This document shows positions 9,600 through 20,628 of a stretch of DNA of 64,000 nucleotides, piece after piece (position 1 is the first letter of the stretch; each line of letters opens with the position of its first letter). Under the pieces are notes generated by a model. It was not told where the DNA came from, searched no databases, and saw only the letters and a program-made list of their open reading frames with translations. This DNA is from Rhipicephalus microplus (Eukaryota > Arthropoda > Arachnida > Ixodida > Ixodidae): NCBI RefSeq assembly GCF_043290135.1, contig NC_134701.1:7842001-7906000 (forward strand), given 5' to 3'. Both the position numbers and the translations under genes were made by a program.

Positions 9600-11144
9600 T
9601 TTTTTTCTTTGCGCTGATAGTTTGAAGATATGTTCTGATGGTGGTGAGAGTGGAGCAAGACTGTCTCCGTGGCGCATTGGGCTAGCGCGATCGGCTGTTA
9701 ACCGAAAGGTTGGAATTTCGAGCCCTCCCGGGAGTGCTAAGTTGCTTTTTTTCTTTGCGGTAATAGCTTTGAAGATATGTTCTGATGGTGGTGAGAGTTG
9801 AGCAAGACAGTCTCCGTGGCGCAATGGGCTAGCGCGATCGGCTGTTAACCGAAAGGTTGGAATTTCGAGCCCTCCCGGGAGTGGTAAGTTGCTTTTTTCT
9901 TTGCGGTAATAGCTTTGAAAATATGTTCTGATGGTGGTGAAAGTGCAGCAGGACTGTCTTCGTGGCGCAATTGGCTAGCGCGATCGGCTGTTAACCGAAA
10001 GGTTGGAGGTTCGAGCCCACCCGGTGGTGGTGCGGTGCTTTTTTTCTTTGGGGTGATAGCTCTGAAGAAATGTTCTGACGGTGGTGAGAGTGGAGCACGA
10101 CTGTCTCCGTGGGGCAATAGGCTAGCGCGATCGGCTGTTAACCGAAAGGTTGGAGGTTCGTGCCCACCTGGTGGTGGTGCGGCGCTTTTTTTTCTTTGCG
10201 CTGATAGCTATGAAGAAATATTCTGACGGTGGTGAGAGTGGAGCAGGACTGTCTCCGTGGGGCAATAGGCTAGCGCGATCGGCTGTTAATCGAAAGGTTG
10301 GAGGTTCGTGCCCACCTGGTGGTGATGCGGCGCTTTTTTTTCTTTGCGCTGATAGCTATGAAGAAATATTCTGACGGTGGTGAGAGTGGAGCAGGTCTGT
10401 CTCCGTGGCGCAATTGGCTAGCGTGATCGGCTGTTAACCGAAAAGTTGGAGGTTCGAGCCCACCCGGTGGTGGTGCAGCGCTTTTTTTCTTTGGGCTGAT
10501 AGCTTTGAAGATATGTTCTGATGGTGGTGAGAGTGGAGCAGGACTGTCCCCGTGGCGCAATTGGACTAGCGCGATCGGCTGTTAACCGAAAGGTTGGAGT
10601 TTCGAGCCCTCCCGGGAGTGGTGTGTTACTTTTTTCTTTGCACTGATAGCTTTGAAGATATGTTCTGATGGTGGTGAGAGTGGAACAGGACTGTCTCCGT
10701 GGCGCAATTGGCTAGCGCGATCGGCTGTTAACCGAAAGGTTGGAGGTTCGAGCCCACCTGGTGGTGGTGCGGCGCTTTTTTTTCTTTGTGCTAATAGCTT
10801 TGAAGATATGTCCTGATGGTGGTGAGAGTGGAGCAAGACTGTCCCCGTGGCGCAATGGGCTAGCGCGATCGGCTGTTAACCGAAAGGTTGGAGGTTCGTG
10901 CCCACCTGGTGGTGGTGCGGCGCTTTTTTTTCTTTGCGCTGATAGCTATGAAGAAATATTCTGACGGTGGTGAGAGTGGAGCAGGACTGTCTCCGTGGGG
11001 CAATAGGCTAGCGCGATCGGCTGTTAACCGAAAGGTTGGAGGTTCGAGCCCACCCGGTGGTGGTGCGGTGCTTTCTTTCTTTGGGGTGATAGCTCTGAAG
11101 AAATGTTCTGACGGTGGTGAGAGTGGAGCACGACTGTCTCCGTG

Positions 11145-12765
11145 GCGCAATTGGCTAGCGCGATCGGCTGTTAACCGAAAGGTTGGAGGTTCGAGCCCAC
11201 CTGGTGGTGGTGCGGCGCTTTTTTTTTCTTTGTGCTAATAGCTTTGAAGATATGTCCTGATGGTGGTGAGAGTGGAGCAAGACTGTCCCCGTGGCGCAAT
11301 GGGCTAGCGCGATCGGCTGTCAACCGAAAGGTTGGAGTTTCGAGCCCTCCCGGGAGTGGTGTGTTGCTTTTTTCTTTGCACTGATAGCTTTGAAGATATG
11401 TTCTGATGGTGGTAAGAGTGAAGAAGGACTGTCTCCGTGGCGCAATTGGCTAGCGCGATCGGCTGTTAACCGAAAGGTTGGAGGTTCGAGCCCACCCGGT
11501 GGTGGTACGGCGCTTTTTTTTCTTTGCGCTGATAGTTTGAAGATATGTTCTGATGGTGGTTAGAGTGGAGCAAGACTGTCTCCGTGGCGCATTGGGCTAG
11601 CGCGATCGGCTGTTAACCGAAAGGTTGGAATTTCGAGCCCTCCCGGGAGTGCTAAGTTGCTTTTTTTCTTTGCGGTAATAGCTTTGAAGATATGTTCTGA
11701 TGGTGGTGAGAGTGGAGCAAGACAGTCTCCGTGGCGCAATGGGCTAGCGCGATCGGCTGTTAACCGAAAGGTTGGAATTTCGAGCCCTCCCGGGAGTGGT
11801 AAGTTGCTTTTTTCTTTGCGGTAATAGCTTTGAAAATATGTTCTGATGGTGGTGAAAGTGCAGCAGGACTGTCTTCGTGGCGCAATTGGCTAGCGCGATC
11901 GGCTGTTAACCGAAAGGTTGGAGGTTCGAGCCCACCCGGTGGTGGTGCGGTGCTTTTTTTCTTTGGGGTGATAGCTCTGAAGAAATGTTCTGACGGTGGT
12001 GAGAGTGGAGCACGACTGTCTCCGTGGGGCAATAGGCTAGCGCGATCGGCTGTTAACCGAAAGGTTGGAGGTTCGTGCCCACCTGGTGGTGGTGCGGCGC
12101 TTTTTTTTCTTTGCGCTGATAGCTATGAAGAAATATTCTGACGGTGGTGAGAGTGGAGCAGGACTGTCTCCGTGGGGCAATAGGCTAGCGCGATCGGCTG
12201 TTAACCGAAAGGTTGGAGGTTCGTGCCCACCTGGTGGTGATGCGGCGCTTTTTTTTCTTTGCGCTGATAGCTATGAAGAAATGTTCTGACGGTGGTGAGA
12301 GTGGAGCAGGTCTGTCTCCGTGGCGCAATTGGCTAGCGTGATCGGCTGTTAACCGAAAAGTTGGAGGTTCGAGCCCACCCGGTGGTGGTGCGGCGCTTTT
12401 TTTTCTTTGGGCTGATAGCTTTGAAGATATGTTCTGATGGTGGTGAGAGTGGAGCAGGACTGTCCCCGTGGCGCAATTGGGCTAGCGCGATCGGCTGTTA
12501 ACCGAAAGGTTGGAGTTTCGAGCCCTCCCGGGAGTGGTGTGTTGCTTTTTTCTTTGCACTGATAGCTTTGAAGATATGTTCTGATGGTGGTGAGATTGGA
12601 ACAGGACTGTCTCCGTGGCGCAATTGGCTAGCGCGATCGGCTGTTAACCGAAAGGTTGGAGGTTCGAGCCCACCTGGTGGTGGTGCAGTGCTTTTTTTTT
12701 CTTTGTGCTAATAGCTTTGAAGATATGTCCTGATGGGGGTGAGAGTGGAGCAAGACTGTCCCCGT
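11145..12765 (+). repeat. Higher-order repeat A, copy 2
   Basis: Second copy of the 1915-bp-offset segment described at 9230-10850. Unit order and private variants match. The right edge is reached where a GTC unit replaces the unit with the GTTCGTGCCC T-arm. Confidence 0.8.
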
Positions 12766-13016
12766 GGCGCAATGGGCTAGCGCGATCGGCTGTCAACCGA
12801 AAGGTTGGAGTTTCGAGCCCTCCCGGGAGTGGTGTGTTGCTTTTTTCTTTGCACTGATAGCTTTGAAGATATGTTCTGATGGTGGTGAGAGTGGAGAAGG
12901 ACTGTCTCCGTGGCGCAATTGGCTAGCGCGATCGGCTGTTAACCGAAAGTTTGGAGGTTCGAGTCCACCCGGTGGTGGTACGGCGCTTTTTTTTTCTTTG
13001 CGCTGATAGTTTGAAG

Positions 13017-13020
13017 ATAT
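13017..13020 (+). repeat. 5' target-site duplication (ATAT) of the Ty3/gypsy element
   Basis: ATAT directly precedes the TGCCGCC terminus and recurs at 15267-15270 directly after the terminal CA. The uninterrupted spacer reads GAAGATATGTTCTG, so four bases are duplicated. Confidence 0.8.
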
Positions 13021-13041
13021 TGCCGCCAGCACGTAGTGGGT
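13021..13041 (+). repeat. Remnant of 5' LTR (21 bp)
   Basis: TGCCGCCAGCACGTAGTGGG plus one T is identical to 15099-15119, the start of the 3' LTR. At 13042 the sequence changes to pol coding sequence (L-T-R-L-T-R-D-D). Confidence 0.8.
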
Positions 13042-14868
13042 CTGACTCGTCTCACAAGGGACGACACACCGTTTGTCTGGGAAAACTAGCAACAAGCAGC
13101 TTTTGATGAGCTGCGACAGCGCATGCAATCAGCGCCCGTTCTCGCTCATTTCGACGATGATGCTGACACGGAGGTCCATACCGACGCTAGTAACATTGGG
13201 TTCGGTGCAGTGCTCGTCCAGCGTCAAGAAGACATCGAAAGAGTGATAGCCTACGCCAGCCGCTCTCTATCGCGTGCTGAGGCGAATTATTCCACTACGG
13301 AGAAAGAGTGCCTCGCAGTCGTTTGGGCAATCACCAAGTTCCGCCCGTACCTTTATGGTCGTCCCTTCAAGATAGTGACGGACCACCACGCCCTCTGCTG
13401 GTTGGCAAGCCTGCGCGACCCTTCAGGATGGCTAGCATGGTGGAGCTTGCGGCTGCAGGAATTTGACGTCACCATCGTCCATAAGTCCGGCCGTAAGCAT
13501 GAAGACGCTGACACACTGTCACGCGCGCCCCTTCATGTCGTCAGTCAGGAAGCAGAGGAAGACGAAAGCTTCCTGGGCGCCATTAGCTCATCAGACTTGA
13601 GTAAACGGCAGTTGTATGACGCAGAGATTCGTCCGATCATCGATCATTTAGAGGGCCAGGACACAATCATACCACGTCATTTATTCCGCTCGTTGCCGTC
13701 GTTCTGCCTTCGAGATGGTGTGCTGTACAAGAAGAACGCTCGTTCGAACAGCCGTGCCTACCTCCTGGTAGTTCCTCGAGACATGCGAGACGACGTCCTC
13801 TTCGCTTGCCATGACGAACCCACATCCGGTCATCTGGGCTACTCACGAACACTTGCCAGAGTGAGTGAGAGGTACTATTGGCCAGGACTTTCGGCAAGCG
13901 TCAAGAAGTACGTCAAGAGCTGTCGGGAATGTCAGCGCCGAAAGCGACCATCTGTTAAGCCAGCTGGTTTGCTTCAGCCCATTGAAGCACCCTGCACGCC
14001 GTTCGACCAAGTCGGCATGGACATTCTCGGGCCTTTTCCTATGTCTGCGGACAGCAACAAAGGGGTGATCGTCGCGACCGACTATTTGACACGCTACGCT
14101 GAAACCCAGGCGATCCCACGAGCCACGGCTTCTGAGGTAGCACAATTTTTCATGCGCCACATCGTGTTACGACACGGTGCTCCTTCCAGTGTAATAACGG
14201 ACAGAGGGACGGCATTCACGGCGCAGCTTACGGACGAAGTTTTCAAACTGAGCAACACCAGACACCGAAGGACAACTGCGTACCACCCGCAAACCAACGG
14301 ACTTACTGAACGACTGAATAAGACCCTCGCAGACATGATCTCAATGTACATCGACGTACAGCACAAAACATGGGACCGGATCTTGCCTTACGTGACCTTC
14401 GCGTATAATACCGCCGTGCAAGAGACCACGCGATTCACGCCATTTCGGCTTCTCTACGGCCGCGAAGTGCAGACCATGCTAGACTCAATGCTACCGTGTC
14501 AGGACGAAGACGAGTTGGCAACAGACGCCGAAGAATTCGCAGAGCGTGCCGAGGAAGCCCGGCAGCTCGCGCGACTGCACATCGGCCAGCAACAGCAGGC
14601 AGACGCACGACGCTATAATACCCGCCACAGAGAAGTGTTTTACAGCCCCGGAGATCAAGTTTGGGTGTGGACGCCCGTCCGCCGCCGTGGCCTTAGTGAA
14701 ACGTTGCTGAGCTGGTACTTTGGCCCATATAAAGTGTTACGCCGCGTCAGTGACGTGAACTACCAAGTGGTTCCGGACTCAACACCCCATGCACGGAGCA
14801 GGACACGGCTGAGGCCGGACGTCGTTCATGTGTTGCGCATGAAGCCATTTATTGCGCGTTGTTCGTAA
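13042..14868 (+). pseudogene. Ty3/gypsy pol fragment: RNase H and integrase
   Basis: The reading frame opens within the end of RT (LTRLTRDDTPFVWEN) and meets an in-frame TAG at 13087-13089. It is then open for 581 codons from the ATG at 13123 to 14868. RNase H follows with TDASNIGFGAVL, YSTTEKE, VTDHHAL and a DADTLSR end. Integrase has an H-x-H-C-C zinc domain (CHDEPTSGHLGY, KSCRECQRRK), then the catalytic triad D300 (GMDILG), D360 (TDRGTAF) and E396 (NGLTERL), which has exact D-35-E spacing. A GPY module (FGPYKVL) lies near the C terminus. The catalytic residues are intact, but the 5' part is deleted and the TAG sits in the remnant, so the ATG at 13123 is unlikely to be a natural start. GC-rich coding contrasts with the flanking array. 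Confidence 0.88.
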
Positions 14869-15098
14869 CTTTTCCTTTACCGTACAGCGTTCTTTGTGTT
14901 TTTTGTTTATTTTGCGAACTTACTTTCTCGTTCATTGACGTTTCCTATGTTGGCACGCTCTTCAATTTTTACTTTCACTTCATCCGAATTTCCATTTTTT
15001 TTTCACGTGCCTATGTAGTAGCATCGCGGTGCTGCTATGTACTTTCCTTTCCTCTTTTTGGTACTTGTTGTTTTTTTTCTTTTCGGAAGGGGGGATAA
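14869..15098 (+). other. 3' untranslated region and polypurine tract of the Ty3/gypsy element
   Basis: This is a pyrimidine-rich non-coding stretch after the integrase stop. It ends in the purine tract GGAAGGGGGGATAA at 15085-15098, directly against the TG of the 3' LTR, where plus-strand DNA synthesis would be primed. Confidence 0.75.
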
Positions 15099-15266
15099 TG
15101 CCGCCAGCACGTAGTGGGTTGGCAGCAAGAGCGGCTCAAAATCTGGAGGAAAAAAGAAGATCGCGTTCTTCTCTGCTCGAGAGCCAGCCACGACTGACGC
15201 ATCGTCCTGGAGCTAGCTACCCGGTCGTTCAATAAATCCCCCCAGTACTTGTGACTCATCGTGACA
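15099..15266 (+). repeat. 3' LTR of Ty3/gypsy element (168 bp)
   Basis: The LTR begins TGCCGCC after the polypurine tract and ends GTGACA before the ATAT duplication. It contains AATAAA near 15231. At 168 bp it is short for a Ty3/gypsy LTR. Its first 21 bases recur at 13021. Confidence 0.8.
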
Positions 15267-17499
15267 ATATGTTCTGATGGTGGTGAGAGTGGAGCAAGAC
15301 TGTCTCCGTGGCGCATTGGGCTAGCGCGATCGGCTGTTAACCGAAAGGTTGGAATTTCGAGCCCTCCCGGGAGTGGTGTGTTGCTTTTTTCTTTGCACTG
15401 ATAGCTTTGAAGATATGTTCTGATGGTGGTGAGAGTGGAGAAGGACTGTCTCCGTGGCGCAATTGGCTAGCGCGATCGGCTGTTAACCGAAAGTTTGGAG
15501 GTTCGAGCCCACCCGGTGGTGGTAAGTTGCTTTTTTTTCTTTGTGCTGATAGCTTTGAAGATATGTTCTGATGGTGGTGAGAGTGGAGCAGGACTGTCTT
15601 CGTGGCGCAATTGGCTAGCGCGATCGGCTGTTAACCGAAAGGTTGGAGGTTCGAGCCCACCCGGTGGTGGTGCGGTGCTTTTTTTTTCTTTGGGGTGATA
15701 GCTCTGAAGAAATGTTCTGATGGTTGTGAGAGTGGAGCACGACTGTCTCCGTGGCGCAGTTGGCTAGCGCGATTGGCTGTTAACCGAAAGGTTTGAGGTT
15801 CGAGCCCACCTGGTGGTGATGCGGTGCTTTTTTTTTCTTTGGTCTGATAGCTTTGAAGATATGTTCTGATGGTGGTGAGAGTAGAGCAGGACTGTCTCCG
15901 TGGCGCAATTGGCTAGCGCGATCGGCTGTTAACCGAAAGGTTGGAGTTTCAAGCCCTCGCGGGAGTGGTGTGTTGCTTTTTTCTTTGCGCTGATAGCTTT
16001 GAAGATATGTTCTGACGGTGGTGAGAGTGGAGCGGGACTGTCTCCGTGGCGCAATTGTCTAGCGCGATCGGCTGTTAACCAAAAAGTTGGAGGTTCGAGC
16101 TCTCCCGGTGGTGGTGCGGCGCTTTTTTTCTGTGGGCTGATAGCTTTGAAGATATGTTCTGATGGTGGTGAGAGTAGAGCAGGTCTGTCTCCGTGGCGCA
16201 ATTGGCTAGCGTGATCGGCTGTTAACCGAAAAGTTGGAGTTTCGAGCCCTCCCGGGAGTGGTGTGTTGCTTTTTTATTTGCACTGATAGCTTTGAAGATA
16301 TGTTCTGATGGTGGTGAGAGTGGATACAGGACTGTCTCCGTGGCACAATTGGCTAGCGCGATCGGCTGTTAACCGAAAGGTTGGAGGTTCGAGCCCACCC
16401 GGTGGTGGTGCGGTGCTTTTTTTTCTTTGGGCTGATAGATTTGAAGATATGTTCTGATGGTGGTGAGAGTGGAGCAGGACTGCCTCCGTGGCGCAATTGG
16501 CTTGCGCGATCAGCTGTTAACCGAAAGGTTGGAGGTTCGAGCCCACCCGGTGGTGGTGCGGTGCTTTTTTTTTCTTTGCGCTGATAGCTTTGAAGATATG
16601 TCCTGATGGTGGTGAGAGTGGAGCAAGACTGTCCCCGTGGCGCATTGGGCTAGCGCGATCAGCTGTTACCCGAAAGGTTTGAGTTTCGAGCCCTCCCGGG
16701 AGTGGTGTGTTGCTTTTTTCTTTGCACTGATAGCTTTGAAGATATGTTCTGATGGTGGTGAGAGTGGAACAGAACTCTCTCCGTGGCGCAATTGGCTAGC
16801 GCGATCGGCTGTTAACCGAAAGATCGGAGGTTCGAGCCCACCTGGTGGTTGTGCGGCGCTTTTTTTTCTTTGTGCTAATAGCTTTGAAGATATGTTCTGA
16901 TGGGGGTGAGAGTGGAGCAAGACTGTCCCCGTGGCGCAATGGGCTAGCGCGATCGGCTGTCAACCGAAAGGTTGGAGTTTTGAGCCCTCCCGGGAGTGGT
17001 GTGTTGCTTTTTTCTTTGCACTGATAGCTTTGAAGTTATGTTCTGATGGCGGTGAGAGTGGAGAAGGACTGTCTCCGTGGCGCAATTGGCTAGCGCGATC
17101 GGCTGTTAACCGAAAGATTAGAGGTTCGAGCCCACCCGGTGGTGGTGCGGCGCTTTTTTTTTCTTTGCGCTGATAGCTTTGAAGATATGTTCTGATGGTG
17201 GTGAGAGTGGAGCAAGACTGTCCCCGTGGCGCAATGGGCAAGCGCGATCGGCTGTTAACCGAAAGGTTGGAGTTTCGAGCCCACCCGGTGGTGGTGCGGC
17301 GCTTGTTTTTTCTTTGCGCTGATAGTTTGAAGATATGTTCTGATGGTGGTGAGAGTGGAGCAAGACTGTCTTCGTGGCGCAATGGGCTAGCGCGATCGGC
17401 TGTTAACCGAAAGGTTGGAGTTTCGAGCCCTCCCGGGAGTGGTGTGTTGCTTTTTTCTTTGCGCTGATAGCTTTGAAGATATGTTCTGATGGTGGTGAG

Positions 17500-19990
17500 A
17501 GTGGAGAAGACTGTCCCCGTGGCGCAATGGGCTAGCGTGATCGGCTGTCAACCGAAAGGTTGGAGTTTCGAGCCCTCTCGGGAGTGTGTGTTGCTTTTTT
17601 TGCACTTATAGCTTTGAAGTTATGTTCTGATGGTGGTGAGAGTGGAGAAAGACTGTCTCCGTGGCGCAATTGGCTTGCGCGATCGGCTGTTAACCGAAAG
17701 GTTAGAGGTTCGAGCCCACCCGGTGGTGGTGCGGCGCTTTTTTTTCTTTGCGCTGATAGCTTTGAAGATATGTTCTGATGGTGGTGAGAGTGGAGCAAGA
17801 CTGTCCCCGTGGCGCAATGGGCAAGCGCGATCGGCTGTTAACCGAAAGGTTGGAGTTTCGAGCCCACCCGGTGGTGGTGCGGCGCTTGTTTTTTCTTTGC
17901 GCTGATAGTTTGAAGATATGTTCTGATGGTGGTGAGAGTGGAGCAAGACTGTCTTCGTGGCGCAATGAGCTAGCACGATCGGCTGTTAACCGAAAGGTTG
18001 GAATTTCAAGCCCTCCCGGGAGTGGTAAGTTGCTTTTTTTTGCGGTAATAGCTTTGAAGATATGTTCTGACGGTGGTGAGAGTGGAGCACGACTGTCTCC
18101 GTGGGGCAATAGGCTAGCGCGATCGGCTGTTAACCGAAAGGTTGGAGGTTCGAGCTCACCCGGTGGTGGTGCGGCGCTTTTTTTCTTTGGGGTGATAGCT
18201 CTGAAGAATTGTTCTGACGGTGGTGAGAGTGGAGCAGGACTGTCTTCTTGGCGCAATTGGCTAGCGCGATCAGCTGTTAACCGAAAGGTTGGAGGTTCGA
18301 GCCCACCCGGTGGTGGTGCGGCGCTTTTTTTTCTTTGGGCTGATAGCTCTGAAGAAATGTTCTGACGGTGGTGAGAGTGGAGCGGGACTGTCTCCGTGGC
18401 GCAATTGTCTAGCGCGATAGGCTGTTAACCAAAAAGTTGGAGGTTCGAGCTCTCCCGGTGGTGGTGCGGCGCTTTTTTTCTGTGGGCTGATAGCTTTGAA
18501 GATATGTTCTGATGGTGGTGAGAGTAGAGCAGGACTGTCTCCGTGGCGCAATTGGCTAGCGCGATCGGCTGTTAACCGAAAGGTTTGAGTTTCGAGCCCT
18601 CCCCTGTGTGGTGTGTTGCTTTTTTCTTTGCGCTGATAGCTTTGAAGATATGTTCTGATGGTGGTGAGAGTGGAGCACGACTGTCTCTGTGGCGCATTTG
18701 GCTAGCGCGATCGGCTGTTAACCGAAAGGTTGGAGGTTCGAGCCCACCCGGTGATGGTGTGGCGCTTTTTTTTCTTTGTGCTGATAGCTTTGAAGATATG
18801 TTCTGATGGTGGTGAGAGTGGAGCAGGACTGTCTCCGTGGCGCAATTGGCTAGCGCGATTGGCTGTTAACCGAAAGGTTGGAGGTTCGAGCCCACCCGGT
18901 GGTGGTGCGGTGCTTTTTTCTCTTTGGGCTGATAGCTTTGAAGGTATGTTCTGATGGTGGTGAGAGTGGAGCAGGACTGTCTCCGTGGCGCAATTGGCTT
19001 GCGCGATCAGCTGTTAACCGAAAGGTTGGAGGTTCGAGCGCACCCAGTGGTGGTGCGGCGCTTTTTTTTCTTTGTGCTAATAGCTTTGAAGATATGTTCT
19101 GATGGTGGTGCGAGTGGAGCAAGACTGTCCCCGTGGCGCAATGCGCTAGCGCGATCGGCTGTTAACCGAAAGGTTGGAGTTTCGAGCCCTCCCGGGAGAG
19201 GTGTGTTGCTTTTTTCTTTGCACTGATAGCTTTGAAGATATGTTCTGATGGTGGTGAGAGTGGATACAGGACTGTCTCCGTGGCGCAATTGGCTAGCGCG
19301 ATCGGCTGTTAACCGAAAGGTCGGAGGTTCGAGCCCACCTGGTGGTGGTGCGGCGCTTTTTTTGCGCTGATAGCTTTGAAGATATGTCCTGATGGTGGTG
19401 AGCGTGGAGCAAGACTGTCCCCGTGGCGCAGTGGGCTAGCGCGATCGGCTGTCAACCGAAAGGTTGGAGTTTCGAGCCCTCCCGGGAGTGGTGTGTTGCT
19501 TTTTTATTTGCACTGATAGCTTTGAAGATATGATCTGATGGTGGTGAGAGTGGATACAGGACTGTCTCCGTGGCGCAATTGGCTAGCGCGATCGGCTGTT
19601 AACCGAAAGGTTGGAGGTTCGAGCCCATCCGGTGGTGGTGCGGCGCTTTTTTTGCGCTGATAGCTTTGAAGATATGTTCTGATGGTGGTTAGAGTGGAGC
19701 AAGACTGTCCCCGTGGCGCAATGGGCAAGCGCGATCGGCTGTTAACCGAAAAGTTGGAGGTTCGAGCTCTCCCGGTGGTGGTTCGGCGCTTTTTTTCTGT
19801 GGGCTGATAGCTTTGAAGATATGTTCTGATGGTGGTGAGAGTAGAGCAGGTCTGTCTCCGTGGCGCAATTGGCTAGCGTGATCGGCTGTTAACCGAAAAG
19901 TTGGAGGTTCGAGCCCACCCGGTGGTGGTGCGGCGCTTTTTTTTCTTTGGGCTGATAGCATTGAAGATATGTTCTGATGGTGGTGAGAGT
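17500..19990 (+). repeat. Higher-order repeat B, copy 1
   Basis: The unit order matches 22800-25290 at an offset of about 5299 bp (5151 bp in the middle, where one unit differs). Shared private markers are the shortened CTCTCGGGAGTG trailer at ~17575 / ~22875, the TTCTTGGCGC unit at ~18243 / ~23395, GTGGATACAGG spacers, and CTCTCC-GGTGGTGGTTCGG at ~19770 / ~25072. The offset includes the LINE that lies between the copies. Edges are approximate. Confidence 0.7.
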
Positions 19991-20591
19991 AGTGCAGGAC
20001 TGTCTCCGGGGCGCAATTGGCTAGCGCGATCGGCTGTTAACCGAAAGGTTGGAGTTTCGAGCCCTCCCGGGAGTGGTGTGTTGCATTTTTCTTTGCGCTG
20101 ATAGCTTTGAAGATATGTTCTGATGGTGGTGAGAGTGGAGCACGACTGTCTTCGTGGCGCAGTTGGCTAGCGCGATCGGCTGTTAACCGAAAGGTTGGAG
20201 GTTCGAGCCCACCCGGTGGTGGTGAGGTGCTTTTTTTTTCTTTGGGCTGATAGCTTTGAAGACATGTTCTCATGGTGGTGAGAGTGGAGCAGGACTGTCT
20301 CCGTGGCCCAATTGGCTTGCGCGATCAGCTGTTAACCGAAAGGTTGGAGGTTCGAGCCCACCCGGTGGTGGTGCGGTGCTTTTTTTCTTTGCGCTGATAG
20401 CTTTGAAGTTATGTTCTGATGGTGGTGAGAGTGGAGAAGGACTGTCTCCGTGGCGCAATTGGCTAGCGCGATCGGCTGTTAACCGAAAGGTTAGAGGTTC
20501 GAGCCCACCCGGTGGTGGTATGGCGCTTTTTTTTCTTTGCGCTGATAGCTTTGAAGATATGTTCTGATGGTGGTGAGAGTGCAGCAAGACT

Positions 20592-20628
20592 GTCCCCGTG
20601 GCGCAATGGGCAAGCGCGATCGGCTGTT
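20592..20628 (+). pseudogene. 5' half of tRNA-like unit split by a LINE
   Basis: The unit runs normally from GTCCCCG to the anticodon GTT at 20626-20628, then changes to a T-rich LINE end. The 3' half resumes at 22256 with GTTAACCG. Confidence 0.8.

Larger units (their letters stand above)
9230..10850 (+). repeat. Higher-order repeat A, copy 1
   Basis: This ordered series of unit variants recurs 1915 bp downstream (11145-12765); 1915 is 13 times 147.3. Shared markers are a GTC-anticodon unit at 9370 / 11285, the TAAGTTGC trailer units, and the GTTCGTGCCCACC T-arm units at 10150 / 12065. The edges are approximate. Confidence 0.8.
5545..13020 (+). repeat. tRNA-Asn-like satellite array, block 2
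   Basis: About 51 units by length. The block begins with the 3' copy of the LINE target duplication at tRNA nucleotide 1, so the array resumes in phase. It contains types A, B and C (GTGGGGCAATAGG D-arm) and the duplicated segment pair 9230-10850 / 11145-12765. It ends with the spacer bases GAAGATAT where the Ty3/gypsy element is inserted. There is nothing else in the block: every open frame reads the repeat. Confidence 0.95.
13021..15266 (+). mobile_element. Internally deleted Ty3/gypsy LTR retrotransposon
   Basis: This 2246-bp element has TG and CA termini and ATAT on both sides. The first 21 bases match the first 21 bases of the 3' LTR. They then join directly to the end of the RT domain, so most of the 5' LTR, the primer-binding site, gag, protease and nearly all of RT are missing. 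It retains RNase H, integrase, a polypurine tract and one full LTR. The deletion happened during or after insertion. The copy cannot be autonomous. Confidence 0.85.
15267..20628 (+). repeat. tRNA-Asn-like satellite array, block 3
   Basis: About 36 units by length. The block resumes at the ATAT spacer bases, with the first tRNA start at 15302. It ends in the anticodon of the unit at 20592, where a LINE is inserted. It contains one member of the ~5.3-kb-offset duplication (17500-19990). No gene is seen other than the tRNA-like units. Confidence 0.95.

Noticed and set aside
5545..12765. Dozens of 60-190 codon open frames on both strands in the array
   Set aside because: They are the same peptide in all frames of the tRNA-like repeat, with no independent start context, and they disappear wherever unit length shifts by one base.
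13017..13020. Ty3-like targeting of the Pol III start site
   Set aside because: The insertion is about 35 bp before the next tRNA-like start, not within a few bases of a transcription start, so the yeast Ty3 pattern is not matched.
14869..15098. Envelope-like or other third ORF in the Ty3/gypsy element
   Set aside because: The 79-codon frame here is hydrophobic only because the region is pyrimidine-rich, and it ends in the polypurine tract; no domain is seen.
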